Assembly (NCBI GenBank): GCA_031430595.1
Contig: JANPBU010000030.1
Coordinates: 1 to 64,000, forward strand
Length of the DNA: 64,000 nt
From: JANNBN01 sp031430595
GTDB taxonomy: Bacteria; Actinomycetota; Acidimicrobiia; Acidimicrobiales; JANYDT01
Reading direction: 5' to 3'
The notes under the pieces are model-generated. The model was not told the origin of the DNA, made no database searches, and was given only the letters and a program-made list of their open reading frames with translations. Within the stretch, counting starts at the first letter, position 1, and every line of letters starts with the position of its first letter. Shown in pieces: positions 15,592 to 24,334 of the stretch. A program made the translations under genes and the position numbers.

Positions 15592-15945
15592 ATGCCAGCA
15601 ACCCCAAAGAAGGGCCACCGTCTCGGTTCGGGCCCCGCACATCAAAAAGCCATGCTTGGCAACTTGGTGGCTTCGCTTATTGCCGCAGAGTATGTGGTGA
15701 CGACTGAGGCCAAGGCTAAGACGCTTCGCCCGGTCGCTGAAAAGATGATCACGAAGGCCCGAGCTGGCGGTGTTCACAATCAGCGTCAAGTTGTTTCGTT
15801 TATTCGTGACAAAGACATGGCCTCAAAGTTGTTCTCTGAGATTGGTCCGCGCTATGCCGACCGCAACGGAGGTTACCTACGTATCTTGAAGCTCGGTCCA
15901 CGCCACGGCGACAACGCGCCAATGGCTCGTATCGAATTCGTTTGA
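15592..15945 (+). CDS. rplQ: 50S ribosomal protein L17
   Basis: The 117-residue product begins with PKKGHRLGSGPAHQKAMLGN, diagnostic of L17, and ends in the usual KLGPRHGDNAPMARIEFV. L17 sits near the tunnel exit. It is the last gene of the ribosomal cluster, followed by a strong terminator 32 nt downstream. Confidence 0.97.
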   Translation: MPATPKKGHRLGSGPAHQKAMLGNLVASLIAAEYVVTTEAKAKTLRPVAEKMITKARAGGVHNQRQVVSFIRDKDMASKLFSEIGPRYADRNGGYLRILKLGPRHGDNAPMARIEFV

Positions 15946-15977
15946 TCTGACGCTCCGGTATTCCTGGCTTTGAATAG

Positions 15978-16003
15978 CGCCCCTCTGGGGCGTTTTTTCT
16001 TTT
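15978..16003 (+). terminator. Rho-independent terminator closing the ribosomal cluster
   Basis: CGCCCC (15978-15983) pairs with GGGGCG (15987-15992) around TCT, followed by TTTTTTCTTTT. This is a clear intrinsic terminator for the rpoA-rplQ end of the cluster. Confidence 0.92.
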
Positions 16004-16350
16004 CCAGCTCTCAACCGAGTTTTCAGAAATCGTATGTTCGCTTGGTAATGAATCGCGTGGTTGTTGCTTCGCGCTGAAGTGGAGAACGGCGACGGGCAGT
16101 TCACCTCGTGGGGTTTGGCAACATACATCACCCGAACCAGCACGGTTGGCGGTGGGGCCCCGGCCGCACCGACGTGTACTGCCGCTACGCTTGGTAGCAG
16201 AGCTCATGTTCTTTACGCTGCTGCCTACAACGTGTCTCAAGCAAACCCTGAGATTCGTTGTCAACCGAATACCCCACCCCCGATTTCTGCCCACAAAGCT
16301 CGCTTGGTGGTTGAGAGATCTAGATCCAGAACTCAGTCGTTAGATTGATA
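16004..16350 (+). other. Gap between rplQ and truA, no recognised gene
   Basis: No gene family is recognised here. One + strand frame is open without a stop from 15978 to the TAG at 16341-16343. Its last part reads VVNRIPHPRFLPTKLAWWLR, which looks protein-like, but the first half is low quality and overlaps the terminator. It may be the remnant of a lost gene. No tRNA or other RNA gene is visible. Confidence 0.35.
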
Positions 16351-16380
16351 GAAATCGGCGTCCTTCGGGGTGCCGATTTC
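16351..16380 (+). terminator. Perfect 13-bp hairpin with TTCG loop upstream of truA
   Basis: GAAATCGGCGTCC (16351-16363) pairs along its full length with GGGTGCCGATTTC (16368-16380), including two G-U pairs, around a TTCG tetraloop. It is extremely stable but lacks a T-run beyond the stem on either strand. It lies 20 nt before truA, so it may stop transcription from an unknown upstream unit or mark a leader structure. Confidence 0.5.
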
Positions 16381-16400
16381 GCGTGGGGTAACTTGTTGGC

Positions 16401-17195
16401 GTGGTTCGAATTCGAGTAGACGTGGGGTATCACGGCGGGGCATTTTTTGGGTTGGCTATTCAGCCGAACCAAAGAACGGTGATTGGCGAAATCATCAAGG
16501 TACTTATGACTATCTGTCGGCTGCCTGATCCGCCGCACATCATCATGTCTGGCCGCACCGACACCGGTGTTCATGGGTGGGGCCAGGTTCTGGCCATCGA
16601 TCTTCCCGACGGGCTTGATCTTGATCGAGTAACGCGGTCAATGCGAAAGATGTTGGCCCCAGAAATCGTGATTCGTGATGTGCGCATAGCGGCGCCTGAC
16701 TTCGATGCTCGCTATGACGCGATTTGGCGACGGTATCGATACACCGTCCTTAACGATCCGGTTGGTGATCCGTTTTTGGCAGACACCACCTGGCATGTGA
16801 CAGCGCCCCTTGACCTCGACTTGTTACGTTTAGGGTGTGATCCGTTGATAGGTACACATGACTTTTCTTCGTTCTGTCCTGCTGTCGAGCGACCCAATCA
16901 AACAAATACTCGTATCGTGATGTCGGCCGCTTGGACCCGCCTCAAACACGATCCTCGACTGTTGGTGTTTGAGATCGTTGGTAACGCGTTTTGTCGGCAA
17001 ATGGTTCGTTCGATCACGGGCGTGCTTGTCGATGTGGGGCGTGGGGGTCGCACGGCTGGCGAGATTTTGTCGATATTGCGGGCCAAGGACCGAAGCCGCC
17101 TTCCGCCCGTTGCCCCTGCTCACGGGTTGTGTTTATGGGAAGTGGGCTACCCCGAACCGAGTGGCGCTGGTAGCAACACCCCTCGACCATACTGA
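16401..17195 (+). CDS. truA: tRNA pseudouridine(38-40) synthase
   Basis: The 264-residue product isomerises uridines 38-40 in the anticodon arm of many tRNAs. The catalytic Asp54 is in the motif SGRTDTGVHGWG. Other TruA patterns are YHGGAFFGLAIQPNQRTVIG and GNAFCRQMVRSITGVLVDVG. The GTG start at 16401 gives the expected N-terminus VRIRVDVGYHG. truA often follows rplQ in bacteria, as here. The next gene starts 5 nt after its stop. Confidence 0.95.
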   Translation: MVRIRVDVGYHGGAFFGLAIQPNQRTVIGEIIKVLMTICRLPDPPHIIMSGRTDTGVHGWGQVLAIDLPDGLDLDRVTRSMRKMLAPEIVIRDVRIAAPDFDARYDAIWRRYRYTVLNDPVGDPFLADTTWHVTAPLDLDLLRLGCDPLIGTHDFSSFCPAVERPNQTNTRIVMSAAWTRLKHDPRLLVFEIVGNAFCRQMVRSITGVLVDVGRGGRTAGEILSILRAKDRSRLPPVAPAHGLCLWEVGYPEPSGAGSNTPRPY

Positions 17196-17199
17196 ACTT

Positions 17200-18168
17200 A
17201 TGCGTATTCAAGGTTCGGGCCGGAACAAGTTGTTGACCGCCTCTGTGATGATCCTAAGTTTGGGGGTCTGGTCTGGTGTCGTTGCACCGTCTGCCCCGGC
17301 GAAGAAGAGGACGAAGCCGGCTGCGGAAGCTGCGGTTCGCTTCGAGCTATCAAGTCGAACCGAAGACTTCGTAGACTTCACCCGGGGAACTGCCAAGACG
17401 GCTGCCTCGGCGGCAACTACCTCGCGCAAACTGCGTACCTTGGTACTTACCCCAAAAGATGCAAAGCGCAAGTTTCCTCTCTTTGTTTTTTCGCATGGCT
17501 TGGGAGGCGAACCCGAACTGTACCGGCCGCTTCTCGAAGCAATCGCCGCACGTGGGTATGTCGTTGCTGCACCAACGTTTCCGTTGAGCAATGCGAAGTC
17601 GCCTGGTGGCCCCAACCTGTTTGATGAACCAAATCAGCCTGGTGACGTGTCGTTTGTAATTACGCAAATGTCGAAGGATTCTGCGGTGAACCCCGACCTG
17701 ATTGTTACCGGAGGTCATTCCCTAGGTGCGATTACGACTGTTGATCTCATTGGAAATTCGTGCTGTTTCGATAAACGAGTCGATGCTGCAGTAATCGTTG
17801 CCGGAACGGCCAACGTGTTTTCGACGGGCAAGTTGTTCCAAGGGGCCGCCGTCCCGTCGTTGTATATTCACGGCGACCAAGACGCGACGGTGTCGTACTC
17901 GCTCGGATATTCCACTTGGAAAACAGCGCAAACGCCGAAGTGGTTCATGACCGTCATTGGTGGCGATCATTCGTTCGGGATTGCTGGAAAACCAGAATTG
18001 TTGAAAGCGACCGGTGCGTTCATTGTTGATGCGATGGTTCGCTTTGCTGACAGTCGAGTTGGCGTCGGGGTAAGTTCCCCTGCCTCCGATGTCGAAACGA
18101 CGAAGGCGTTGCAGAGGGCAGTTACTGCAAACCCGAAGGTGTTCCGCTTAGAGTCCACCGCAAAGTAA
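17200..18168 (+). CDS. Secreted alpha/beta-hydrolase (dienelactone hydrolase / PAF-acetylhydrolase-like)
   Basis: The 322-residue product starts with a signal peptide (LLTASVMILSLGVWSGVVAP). It has the alpha/beta-hydrolase pattern: VFSHGLGG (oxyanion loop), the nucleophile elbow GGHSLGA with Ser174, an acid in HGDQDATVSY (probably Asp228), and His257 in GGDHSFG. An esterase or lipase acting outside the membrane is likely; the substrate is unknown. The frame is open far upstream inside truA, but the ATG at 17200, 5 nt after truA, gives the signal peptide. The gene is convergent with the metalloprotease. Confidence 0.8.
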   Translation: MRIQGSGRNKLLTASVMILSLGVWSGVVAPSAPAKKRTKPAAEAAVRFELSSRTEDFVDFTRGTAKTAASAATTSRKLRTLVLTPKDAKRKFPLFVFSHGLGGEPELYRPLLEAIAARGYVVAAPTFPLSNAKSPGGPNLFDEPNQPGDVSFVITQMSKDSAVNPDLIVTGGHSLGAITTVDLIGNSCCFDKRVDAAVIVAGTANVFSTGKLFQGAAVPSLYIHGDQDATVSYSLGYSTWKTAQTPKWFMTVIGGDHSFGIAGKPELLKATGAFIVDAMVRFADSRVGVGVSSPASDVETTKALQRAVTANPKVFRLESTAK

Positions 18169-18186
18169 CTCTTTTCAAACGATGCG

Positions 18187-20412
18187 TTAGGCCTGGGGTG
18201 CTGGACCCCTCGGAGTAGTAACTACACCTGGTGCTTGTGGTGCTGGTCCTCGTGGGGTGCTCGGCGAAACCGGTGATTGCGGCACCGGAACTCGACCTAT
18301 TCGAAACGTGCCGACATTGCTCTCATTGCCTTCATTCCAGGGTGGGCCGTATGAGGTTCTCGAGACCATTTTGACCTCGATGTCAACCTGATCCCAGGTG
18401 GGGGGAACGGCGAGAACTATCGAACCAGATTCGCCGAAGACCGTGCCAACGGCGGTCCATGTTCCAATCGTTGGGTTGCGCATGTACAGATCGATTGACG
18501 TTGTTGCTACCGGGGCATACGAGGCCCCGCCATCCCATTCGACGGTTAGCTGATTGAGTTCGCTGTTGAACCGAAGGCGCCGCAGAGTTGGGCTTAACGG
18601 CTTGGCCAACACTTCGCTGGACGTCGCCCCTTGGCTTGTAGCGGTTTCGCCCAATTGATTTCGTACCGCTACACGCCCATAGAGTCGATCCGGCGCAGCT
18701 AACCCCGAGAACGACGCTGACGTTGTGGTGGTCTCGACGGGCGCCGTACAACGACCCGATGTCGTGCTGCACAACTGAACTGAATAGGTATACGCGCTGT
18801 ATGGAATGTTGGCCCATGAAGCAACCATGGTGCGATCACCGGTCGGTGTCACCGTTATACCGATTGGCGGGTAGGGCGGCGGAATAACTCTGGCGGCGAT
18901 ACGGAAGTAGCCGAGGCTGTCGTAACTAGAGAATCCATCGAGGGGGCTTAAATACGACCCACCGGCTACCCCCACGTAATAACGGCCGGGCGGAAGGAGC
19001 GATTGGTCAAGTCGCAACGAACCCGAGTTGACGATTTGGGTTGAAGCAAGAGCCACCCCGGAGGGGTTGTATAGCGTTGCGATGGCTGAGAGGTTCGGAT
19101 CTACTGCTGATCTCTCAAGGTCTATTCGTGCGTATCCCTGGGTGACATCAAAGGCGTAGAAGTCGGTGTCACCAACGAACCCGATGACTTGATCGGTTGT
19201 AAAAGCGCCGGTCGAAGGGAGAAGGGTAGCGCTAGCAAACGAGTTGTTTTCATCAGGAACGAAACCTGTCTGCGCGCCTACGATCGCAATATCGTCCTGG
19301 CCCGTATTGGGGCCGGTATATGCGTTGTTGGCACCCGAGTACTCACCTTTTGACCACTGGGTATATTGGCGCGAACTAGCGCCCATAATCGGACCCCAGA
19401 CACCATGCCCGCTGTAATAGTCGGGGTTAGCGGTACCACCGTCATGTTGCAGCGCAAGGTTGTGGCCAACCTCGTGCGAAACGGTGGATGCGATGTAGCG
19501 AGTCGACGTGCTGGCACTTGGCAAAGCCCATGCGGGTCCGAAATACGGCCCGTCAGAAAATACATCGAGATACGCAACGCCGCCACAGCTGCCACAAAGC
19601 CAAGACTTGTTACCCGTAGTGACTACAGCCATGACGCCGTATGTGGGGTCTGACGGCGAACTCTTGAAGAATGCATCGGGGCCGGGTCGTTGGGTGGTGA
19701 CGTTGACATCGAACGGGGCGAAGTCTTCTGCGACAGCTAGCCATACGTCTCGAACCACTGCCAAGTCAGTAGCACCGAAGGCGGGGTCAGCATCGCGACT
19801 AAACGGTGGCATCGTGACTGAGAAATATGGGTCCCGGTTCCAAAAGGTGTTCGCCACTGTTTCGCCGTCAAAGTCGATGTAGATGGTTTTAGTGCTGCCC
19901 GGTCGACTGTTCAATTCGAACACTGACCCAGTTGGAATGGTTGAACCCTCTAGTGCCACTGGTTCGGTAGCCACAGGTAAGGCTTCGGAATCGATCAGTG
20001 TTTCCGGACCGGGCGCAGCTTCGACGAAGAAAATTTCGCCTCGGCCATCGACGTAGGCAGTTGAGTCGCCGGCCAGCTCTAGAAGTTTTGGGTCAAGAGC
20101 TGTTGCAGTTGAGTTCCGCGATGATTGCGCTTGAGCGACCACTTCACTGACCCGGCGACCGAGCGAAGTTGGCACTGCTGCGGTGGACGTTGCGGTTGTC
20201 GTTTCACTCGAGGTTGACGGTAAGGGCGAGCTTGGAGGGTTGGGGGCGGGCGACTGTACTTGTGCTGGTACCTGCTGGCTTTTGACTTTCGACGATTTTG
20301 ACAACCGTTTTGTTTGAGTCGATAGTTTCGACGTACCGCCGCTTGCTTGAACTTGTACTGCAAACAGCGCTACGCCAATTGTTACCGCCACTATTCGAAC
20401 TCTTGACCGCAT
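18187..20412 (-). CDS. Secreted zinc metalloprotease with C-terminal fibronectin-like repeats
   Basis: The 741-residue product begins with a signal peptide (RIVAVTIGVALFAVQVQASG). The metzincin-type zinc motif HEVGHNLALQHDG starts at His313; the three His and the Glu are intact, but the usual Gly is Ala. WGPIMGAS downstream probably supplies the Met-turn. A pre-peptidase-like domain follows (about 430-530, ending PPGRYYVGVAGGSY), then fibronectin type III-like repeats, and a repetitive Pro-rich tail (GPAPQAPGVVTTPRGPAPQA). An in-frame TTG at 20422-20424 would add four residues; ATG is chosen. It is probably an exported protease that degrades external protein. Confidence 0.78.
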   Translation of the reverse strand: MRSRVRIVAVTIGVALFAVQVQASGGTSKLSTQTKRLSKSSKVKSQQVPAQVQSPAPNPPSSPLPSTSSETTTATSTAAVPTSLGRRVSEVVAQAQSSRNSTATALDPKLLELAGDSTAYVDGRGEIFFVEAAPGPETLIDSEALPVATEPVALEGSTIPTGSVFELNSRPGSTKTIYIDFDGETVANTFWNRDPYFSVTMPPFSRDADPAFGATDLAVVRDVWLAVAEDFAPFDVNVTTQRPGPDAFFKSSPSDPTYGVMAVVTTGNKSWLCGSCGGVAYLDVFSDGPYFGPAWALPSASTSTRYIASTVSHEVGHNLALQHDGGTANPDYYSGHGVWGPIMGASSRQYTQWSKGEYSGANNAYTGPNTGQDDIAIVGAQTGFVPDENNSFASATLLPSTGAFTTDQVIGFVGDTDFYAFDVTQGYARIDLERSAVDPNLSAIATLYNPSGVALASTQIVNSGSLRLDQSLLPPGRYYVGVAGGSYLSPLDGFSSYDSLGYFRIAARVIPPPYPPIGITVTPTGDRTMVASWANIPYSAYTYSVQLCSTTSGRCTAPVETTTTSASFSGLAAPDRLYGRVAVRNQLGETATSQGATSSEVLAKPLSPTLRRLRFNSELNQLTVEWDGGASYAPVATTSIDLYMRNPTIGTWTAVGTVFGESGSIVLAVPPTWDQVDIEVKMVSRTSYGPPWNEGNESNVGTFRIGRVPVPQSPVSPSTPRGPAPQAPGVVTTPRGPAPQA

Positions 20413-20467
20413 CGCACTATTCAACTACACAGGCAGCACCACAAACTTGATGAAATTTTCCGGTCGC

Positions 20468-21259
20468 TTAGGTCAGCATCATCGCGAGTTGGCGGCTTTC
20501 GGCGACTAGGTTGCCAGCTTCGTCCCACAGTTCGCCATGCTCTTCGAAGCGTCCGTTAATGATGTGTTTGGTAACAAACGAGGCGCGAATCCAGCCGGGT
20601 ACAGGGTTGGCTCGAACGTGGACCGTCATCTCTATGGTAGGTACCCACGCCCGGTCGCGGAAAAGCTCAAACACTGTTGGGGGAAACGCGTCTGGGAAGA
20701 ACAACAACCCCCACGGGTCGATTGGTCGGCCATCGGTGAACCGTATCCAACCGGTCATGGTCGGTGTGCCAGTTGGTTCGCCACGTATCCAGCCAGTATC
20801 GGGATGCATCCGCACATCGGTCACGAGCCCAATACTGCTCAGCGGTTGATCGGATAACGACCCGCCAACCTCGCCCCGACCAATGCATTCCTCGGGTGGC
20901 GGCAAATCTGGCGGTGTACCCAGTTCATTGGTGAATCCGGTGGTTAACAAATCACCGAAAGTCGCTAACGTATGCACACGTAGCTTTCCTTCTTGCCATA
21001 AGCCGCCCTGGGCAGTACTGAAGGTTCGACCGGTGCGCAGCAACTCTGTGGTGTGATCGAACTGACCCGGCTGCGTCGGGCGAAGGTAGTGCGTCGTGAC
21101 GGTCACGGGGTGCGGATGGGGTGACCCATCCCGTTCGGCCCCTGTCCGAAGGGCCCGTGCCGATGCTGCCATCACGTACCCGCCATTGGGGATGGTGCCG
21201 ATGTTCCAAGAGTCGCCAAGTTGAGGGCCGGTGGTGTCTGTGTCAAAAAGGTAAGTCAT
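20468..21259 (-). CDS. Thioesterase-like (TesB/hot-dog fold) protein
   Basis: The 263-residue product matches the double hot-dog thioesterase superfamily. The N-terminus has the pattern IPNGGYVMAASARAL with VTTHYLRPTQPGQF and a second half ending HGELWDEAGNLVAESRQLAM. Such proteins hydrolyse acyl-CoA thioesters; the chain length here cannot be told. It lies 12 nt downstream of the uncharacterised gene at 21272-22003, probably in one operon. Confidence 0.75.
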   Translation of the reverse strand: MTYLFDTDTTGPQLGDSWNIGTIPNGGYVMAASARALRTGAERDGSPHPHPVTVTTHYLRPTQPGQFDHTTELLRTGRTFSTAQGGLWQEGKLRVHTLATFGDLLTTGFTNELGTPPDLPPPEECIGRGEVGGSLSDQPLSSIGLVTDVRMHPDTGWIRGEPTGTPTMTGWIRFTDGRPIDPWGLLFFPDAFPPTVFELFRDRAWVPTIEMTVHVRANPVPGWIRASFVTKHIINGRFEEHGELWDEAGNLVAESRQLAMMLT

Positions 21260-21271
21260 TCATCTATGAAC

Positions 21272-22003
21272 TTACGAGATATTGGTACCCGTATTCCAAC
21301 CGAGATTGCGCACGGGTAGCGTGGTGCCATGAGGAATCGTGCGGGTGGTGTTCATCAGTTGCGAGATAACGAGTTCGGGTTCGGTTGCGTCGATTCGGTG
21401 ACCCACGTTTTGACAGTTTTCATTGGGATGGTTGACGAATAGTTGGGTCGGAACATGTTCGTGTCCGTCGGCGGTTCGAACCCGAAAACCGGTCCACGTT
21501 GCGGTGACTGATGGGGCTTCGCAGTCACAAAACCATTCGGTCCAAACGCATACGCTTCGCAATTGATTACCGTCTGCCCAGAGGTCACGAATGACTGTCG
21601 TGGTATTGGTCGCGAGGTCGGTAACGCTTGCCCGCCAGCCACGTTCGGGTGATGGCGAAATGCTGAGCCGGTAGGGGCGTCGGGGCTGCCATCCGAATGT
21701 TCTGGTGTTCGGGTCGTTGTTGACCGTTGGAAGGGTTGGTTCGGTCCCTCCGAACACCTTTTTCCAATTCTGGTGCTTTGGCGGGTACCCTCCCCAGTTC
21801 ACTGCTCGTCCACCGGGGTGGCCGGGGTTCCATTGCAGCCCGGTGTGCGCAGCACCGAAGTCGGCCCCGTCATCATCGGTGAAGGAGGCTTGGAGCGCCC
21901 AAAAGTACAGTTCGTCGATCGTTGGTGGCACGGCAACCTCGAGCGTCACCCAGGCAGAAATGACTGGGCCGATTGCATCGGGAAGGGTCCACATCAGGTG
22001 CAT
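21272..22003 (-). CDS. Uncharacterised protein, 243 residues
   Basis: I do not recognise the family. The product is soluble, rich in Trp, Pro and Thr, with no signal peptide or membrane segment. The first half contains WVTLEVAVPPTIDELYFWAL and the middle repeats VTATWTGFRV-like beta strands, suggesting a beta-sandwich. The reading frame is open back to 22705, but that part lies antisense to the ABC transporter gene; the ATG at 22003 begins a sensible N-terminus and is chosen. It is 30 nt from the divergent ABC gene start. Confidence 0.6.
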   Translation of the reverse strand: MHLMWTLPDAIGPVISAWVTLEVAVPPTIDELYFWALQASFTDDDGADFGAAHTGLQWNPGHPGGRAVNWGGYPPKHQNWKKVFGGTEPTLPTVNNDPNTRTFGWQPRRPYRLSISPSPERGWRASVTDLATNTTTVIRDLWADGNQLRSVCVWTEWFCDCEAPSVTATWTGFRVRTADGHEHVPTQLFVNHPNENCQNVGHRIDATEPELVISQLMNTTRTIPHGTTLPVRNLGWNTGTNIS

Positions 22004-22033
22004 ACGCCCCAGCCTGCCACGTAGCCTGCCAGA

Positions 22034-22846
22034 GTGAGTTCTTCTTCGGTTGCTAGTGATGTTCCTGCGGTCAGTTTGTCGCGGGTTTCGATTTCTCATG
22101 ACGGTGAGAACTGGGCGTTGCGAGAGTTGTCGTTGACGGTTGCTGCCGGGGAACGCTGGGTTGTACTCGGGCCGAATGGGTGCGGAAAGTCGACGTTGGT
22201 GCAGGTCATTACCGGGTGGAACCATGCATCGAGTGGTGACGTTGCCCTGTTGGGTGCTCGTCTTGGGCAGGGCGTTGATTGGCGTCGCCATCGCCAACGC
22301 ATCGGTGTGGTGAGTGCGGCGTTTGCGAACATGTTCCGACCAGAAATATGCGCGCGTGACATTGTGATGACGGCGATTCATGCCGCGCTTGAACCTTGGT
22401 GGCACGAGTATTCGGCGGACGATCGCCACCGTGCGCAGTTGCTGCTTGACGAAGCCGGGTTTGGCTATTTGGGTGACCGTCCGTTTGGCATTTTGAGTGA
22501 AGGTGAGCGTCAGCAGGTGCAGTTGGCTCGAACCCTGATGGGAAATTCGGAACTCCTCGTTCTCGACGAACCGGCCGCAGGGCTTGACCTTGGGGCCCGT
22601 GAACGATTCGTGAGCAGACTCGCCACGTTGGCCGCGAATCCGGCGACTGCACCGATTGTTCTCGTGACTCACCATGTTGAAGAGATCCCGCCGGCGTTTA
22701 CCCATGCATTGCTGTTGAGGGCGGGTTGTCAGGTAGCTCAGGGCCTAATTGGTGATGTGCTGACATCAGAACTTGTGTCTGAGGCCTTCGGACTAAGTGT
22801 TCGGGTGGTGGCTGAAGACGGCCGATTTGCATGCCGGTTTAGTTAG
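22034..22846 (+). CDS. ABC transporter ATP-binding protein, no permease partner
   Basis: The 270-residue product has Walker A GPNGCGKST, the signature LSEGERQQVQLART, Walker B LLVLDEPAAGLD and the switch histidine in VLVTHHVEEI. It resembles the YlmA/ModF-like stand-alone ATPases often annotated for iron or molybdate. No permease or binding protein lies beside it, so its partner is elsewhere or it acts without one. Start GTG at 22034. Confidence 0.85.
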   Translation: MSSSSVASDVPAVSLSRVSISHDGENWALRELSLTVAAGERWVVLGPNGCGKSTLVQVITGWNHASSGDVALLGARLGQGVDWRRHRQRIGVVSAAFANMFRPEICARDIVMTAIHAALEPWWHEYSADDRHRAQLLLDEAGFGYLGDRPFGILSEGERQQVQLARTLMGNSELLVLDEPAAGLDLGARERFVSRLATLAANPATAPIVLVTHHVEEIPPAFTHALLLRAGCQVAQGLIGDVLTSELVSEAFGLSVRVVAEDGRFACRFS

Positions 22847-22850
22847 GTGC

Positions 22851-23237
22851 CTACGCCAACGGATTGAGCCGGTAGAGAGACCAGGCGAGTGCGGTAGCAA
22901 TGCCCACCGAAACGCATGTCGGAACGAACAGCGCGCCGGCGAGTCTGTCGACTGTGAAGCACGCAATCGTGGTGGCGATGACGAGTACAAGCACCCCGCT
23001 CAGCCACCAGGCCGAAAGGTGAAGCCGACCCGGCCCGAATATGACTGCTTGCCACATAATCGATGTAACGAATTGTGCGACGACGAGGCCGATTGCCGCT
23101 TTCGATGCATGCTTCGATGATTGGGTGAGGCGCAACAATGCCACCGCCTGAAGTGCCCACAGGCTGAACCAGGCCAGGGGAAAGGCCCAATTGGGCGGTA
23201 TCCAGTTGGGCTTTTGCAACGATTCGAAGAAACTCAC
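22851..23237 (-). CDS. TspO/MBR-family membrane protein, short at the N-terminus
   Basis: The 128-residue product has the TspO signature KPNWIPPNWAFPLAWFSLWA, later hydrophobic segments, and an end like the family (LAWSLYRLNPLA). TspO proteins bind porphyrins and cholesterol-like ligands in the membrane. Family members normally have five membrane helices and about 150-160 residues. Here the first helix, which should precede the KP-x-W-x-PP motif, is missing: a stop codon lies four codons upstream of the GTG start in the same frame. It may be truncated or a natural short form. Confidence 0.75.
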   Translation of the reverse strand: MSFFESLQKPNWIPPNWAFPLAWFSLWALQAVALLRLTQSSKHASKAAIGLVVAQFVTSIMWQAVIFGPGRLHLSAWWLSGVLVLVIATTIACFTVDRLAGALFVPTCVSVGIATALAWSLYRLNPLA

Positions 23238-23281
23238 CCCTGATATTTACCATCTGACCGTGTGTCACCTATGTTCTGCTG

Positions 23282-24322
23282 GTGGCTGCACAGACTGTTC
23301 CTGGAATTGATGTTGTTAACGTTTCAACCTGGCTCGCCGGGCAGGGTCTTGCTGGGCCGTTTTCGTTTGACATGATTACCGGAGGAAAGTCGAACCTGAC
23401 GTATCGGGTATCGGCGAGGGACGACCGAATGTACGTGTTGCGCCGACCACCTCTTGGAAACGTTTTGGCCACCGCTCACGATGTGGCACGCGAGTACAAA
23501 ATCATACGTGCGCTTGCTGGTTCTGCGGTTCCTGTTGCCCCTGTGATTGGTGTGTGTACTGATGATTCGGTTAATGGTGCACCGTTCTACGTTATGGATC
23601 TTGTCGAGGGGGTAGTTCTCGATTCTCCTGCGGCCGGCGCCTTGTTGAGCATTGATGCCCGTGAGCGCGCCTCACACGATCTCATCGATACGTTGGTTGC
23701 TTTGCACAGCATTGATCCTGATGAGGTTGGTTTGGGTGACCTTGCTAAGCGCGATGGTTTCCTTGCCCGCCAGTTGCGTCGGTGGCAAATGCAGTGGGAC
23801 CAGTCGAAGACTCGCGAGCAACCGTTGATGGATGAAGTGAATCGCCGGTTGGTCTCGGCTCAGCCCGAGCAGCGCGCTGCCGGAATTGTTCACGGCGACT
23901 ATCGGCTGGGCAACTGTTTGGTTGACCGAACGTGCGGTGAAGTGCGCGCAGTTCTTGATTGGGAACTCTGCACCCTTGGTGATGTGCTTGCCGATGTTGG
24001 ATATCTGTTGGTGTACTGGAGTGATCCGGGGCCAGACGCCGTGCGAGTAGCCGAAAACGACCCGTCCGGACAGACGGGATTTCCGTCTCGCGCTGACATG
24101 GTTGCTCGGTATTCTGCTGCGACCGGTCGCGACACGGCAGAGATTTCGTATTACGAGGCGTTTTCGTGTTGGCGCTTAGCCTCGATTGCCGAGGGCGTCT
24201 TGTCCCGGTACATGGCTGGTGTGATGGGTGATGGGTCAGGATTCGACATCGCAGGTGGTGCAGCCCGAGTTGATGGGTTAGCCATTCGGGCGGCAACCTT
24301 GCTTGATGGTATTGGTGCTTAG
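23282..24322 (+). CDS. Phosphotransferase family protein (APH-like, ACAD10-type)
   Basis: The 346-residue product has the aminoglycoside phosphotransferase/choline kinase fold. FDMITGGKSNLTYRV is the nucleotide loop, YVLRRPP carries the lysine/arginine strand, HGDYRLGNCL is the catalytic loop and VLDWELCTLGD the metal-binding loop. In actinobacteria this subfamily commonly accompanies acyl-CoA dehydrogenases and is thought to phosphorylate hydroxyacyl-CoA-type substrates; no dehydrogenase is adjacent here. Start GTG at 23282, divergent from the TspO gene. Confidence 0.83.
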   Translation: MAAQTVPGIDVVNVSTWLAGQGLAGPFSFDMITGGKSNLTYRVSARDDRMYVLRRPPLGNVLATAHDVAREYKIIRALAGSAVPVAPVIGVCTDDSVNGAPFYVMDLVEGVVLDSPAAGALLSIDARERASHDLIDTLVALHSIDPDEVGLGDLAKRDGFLARQLRRWQMQWDQSKTREQPLMDEVNRRLVSAQPEQRAAGIVHGDYRLGNCLVDRTCGEVRAVLDWELCTLGDVLADVGYLLVYWSDPGPDAVRVAENDPSGQTGFPSRADMVARYSAATGRDTAEISYYEAFSCWRLASIAEGVLSRYMAGVMGDGSGFDIAGGAARVDGLAIRAATLLDGIGA

Positions 24323-24334
24323 TACATTTCGAGC

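Noticed and set aside
16061..16348. 95-codon frame after the rplQ terminator as a gene
   Set aside because: No ribosome binding site, no family match, composition not protein-like, and another frame overlaps it.
22004..22705. Long upstream extension of the uncharacterised minus-strand gene ending at 21272
   Set aside because: It runs antisense through the whole ABC ATPase gene and its composition (rich in Arg, His and Pro) is that of a shadow frame.
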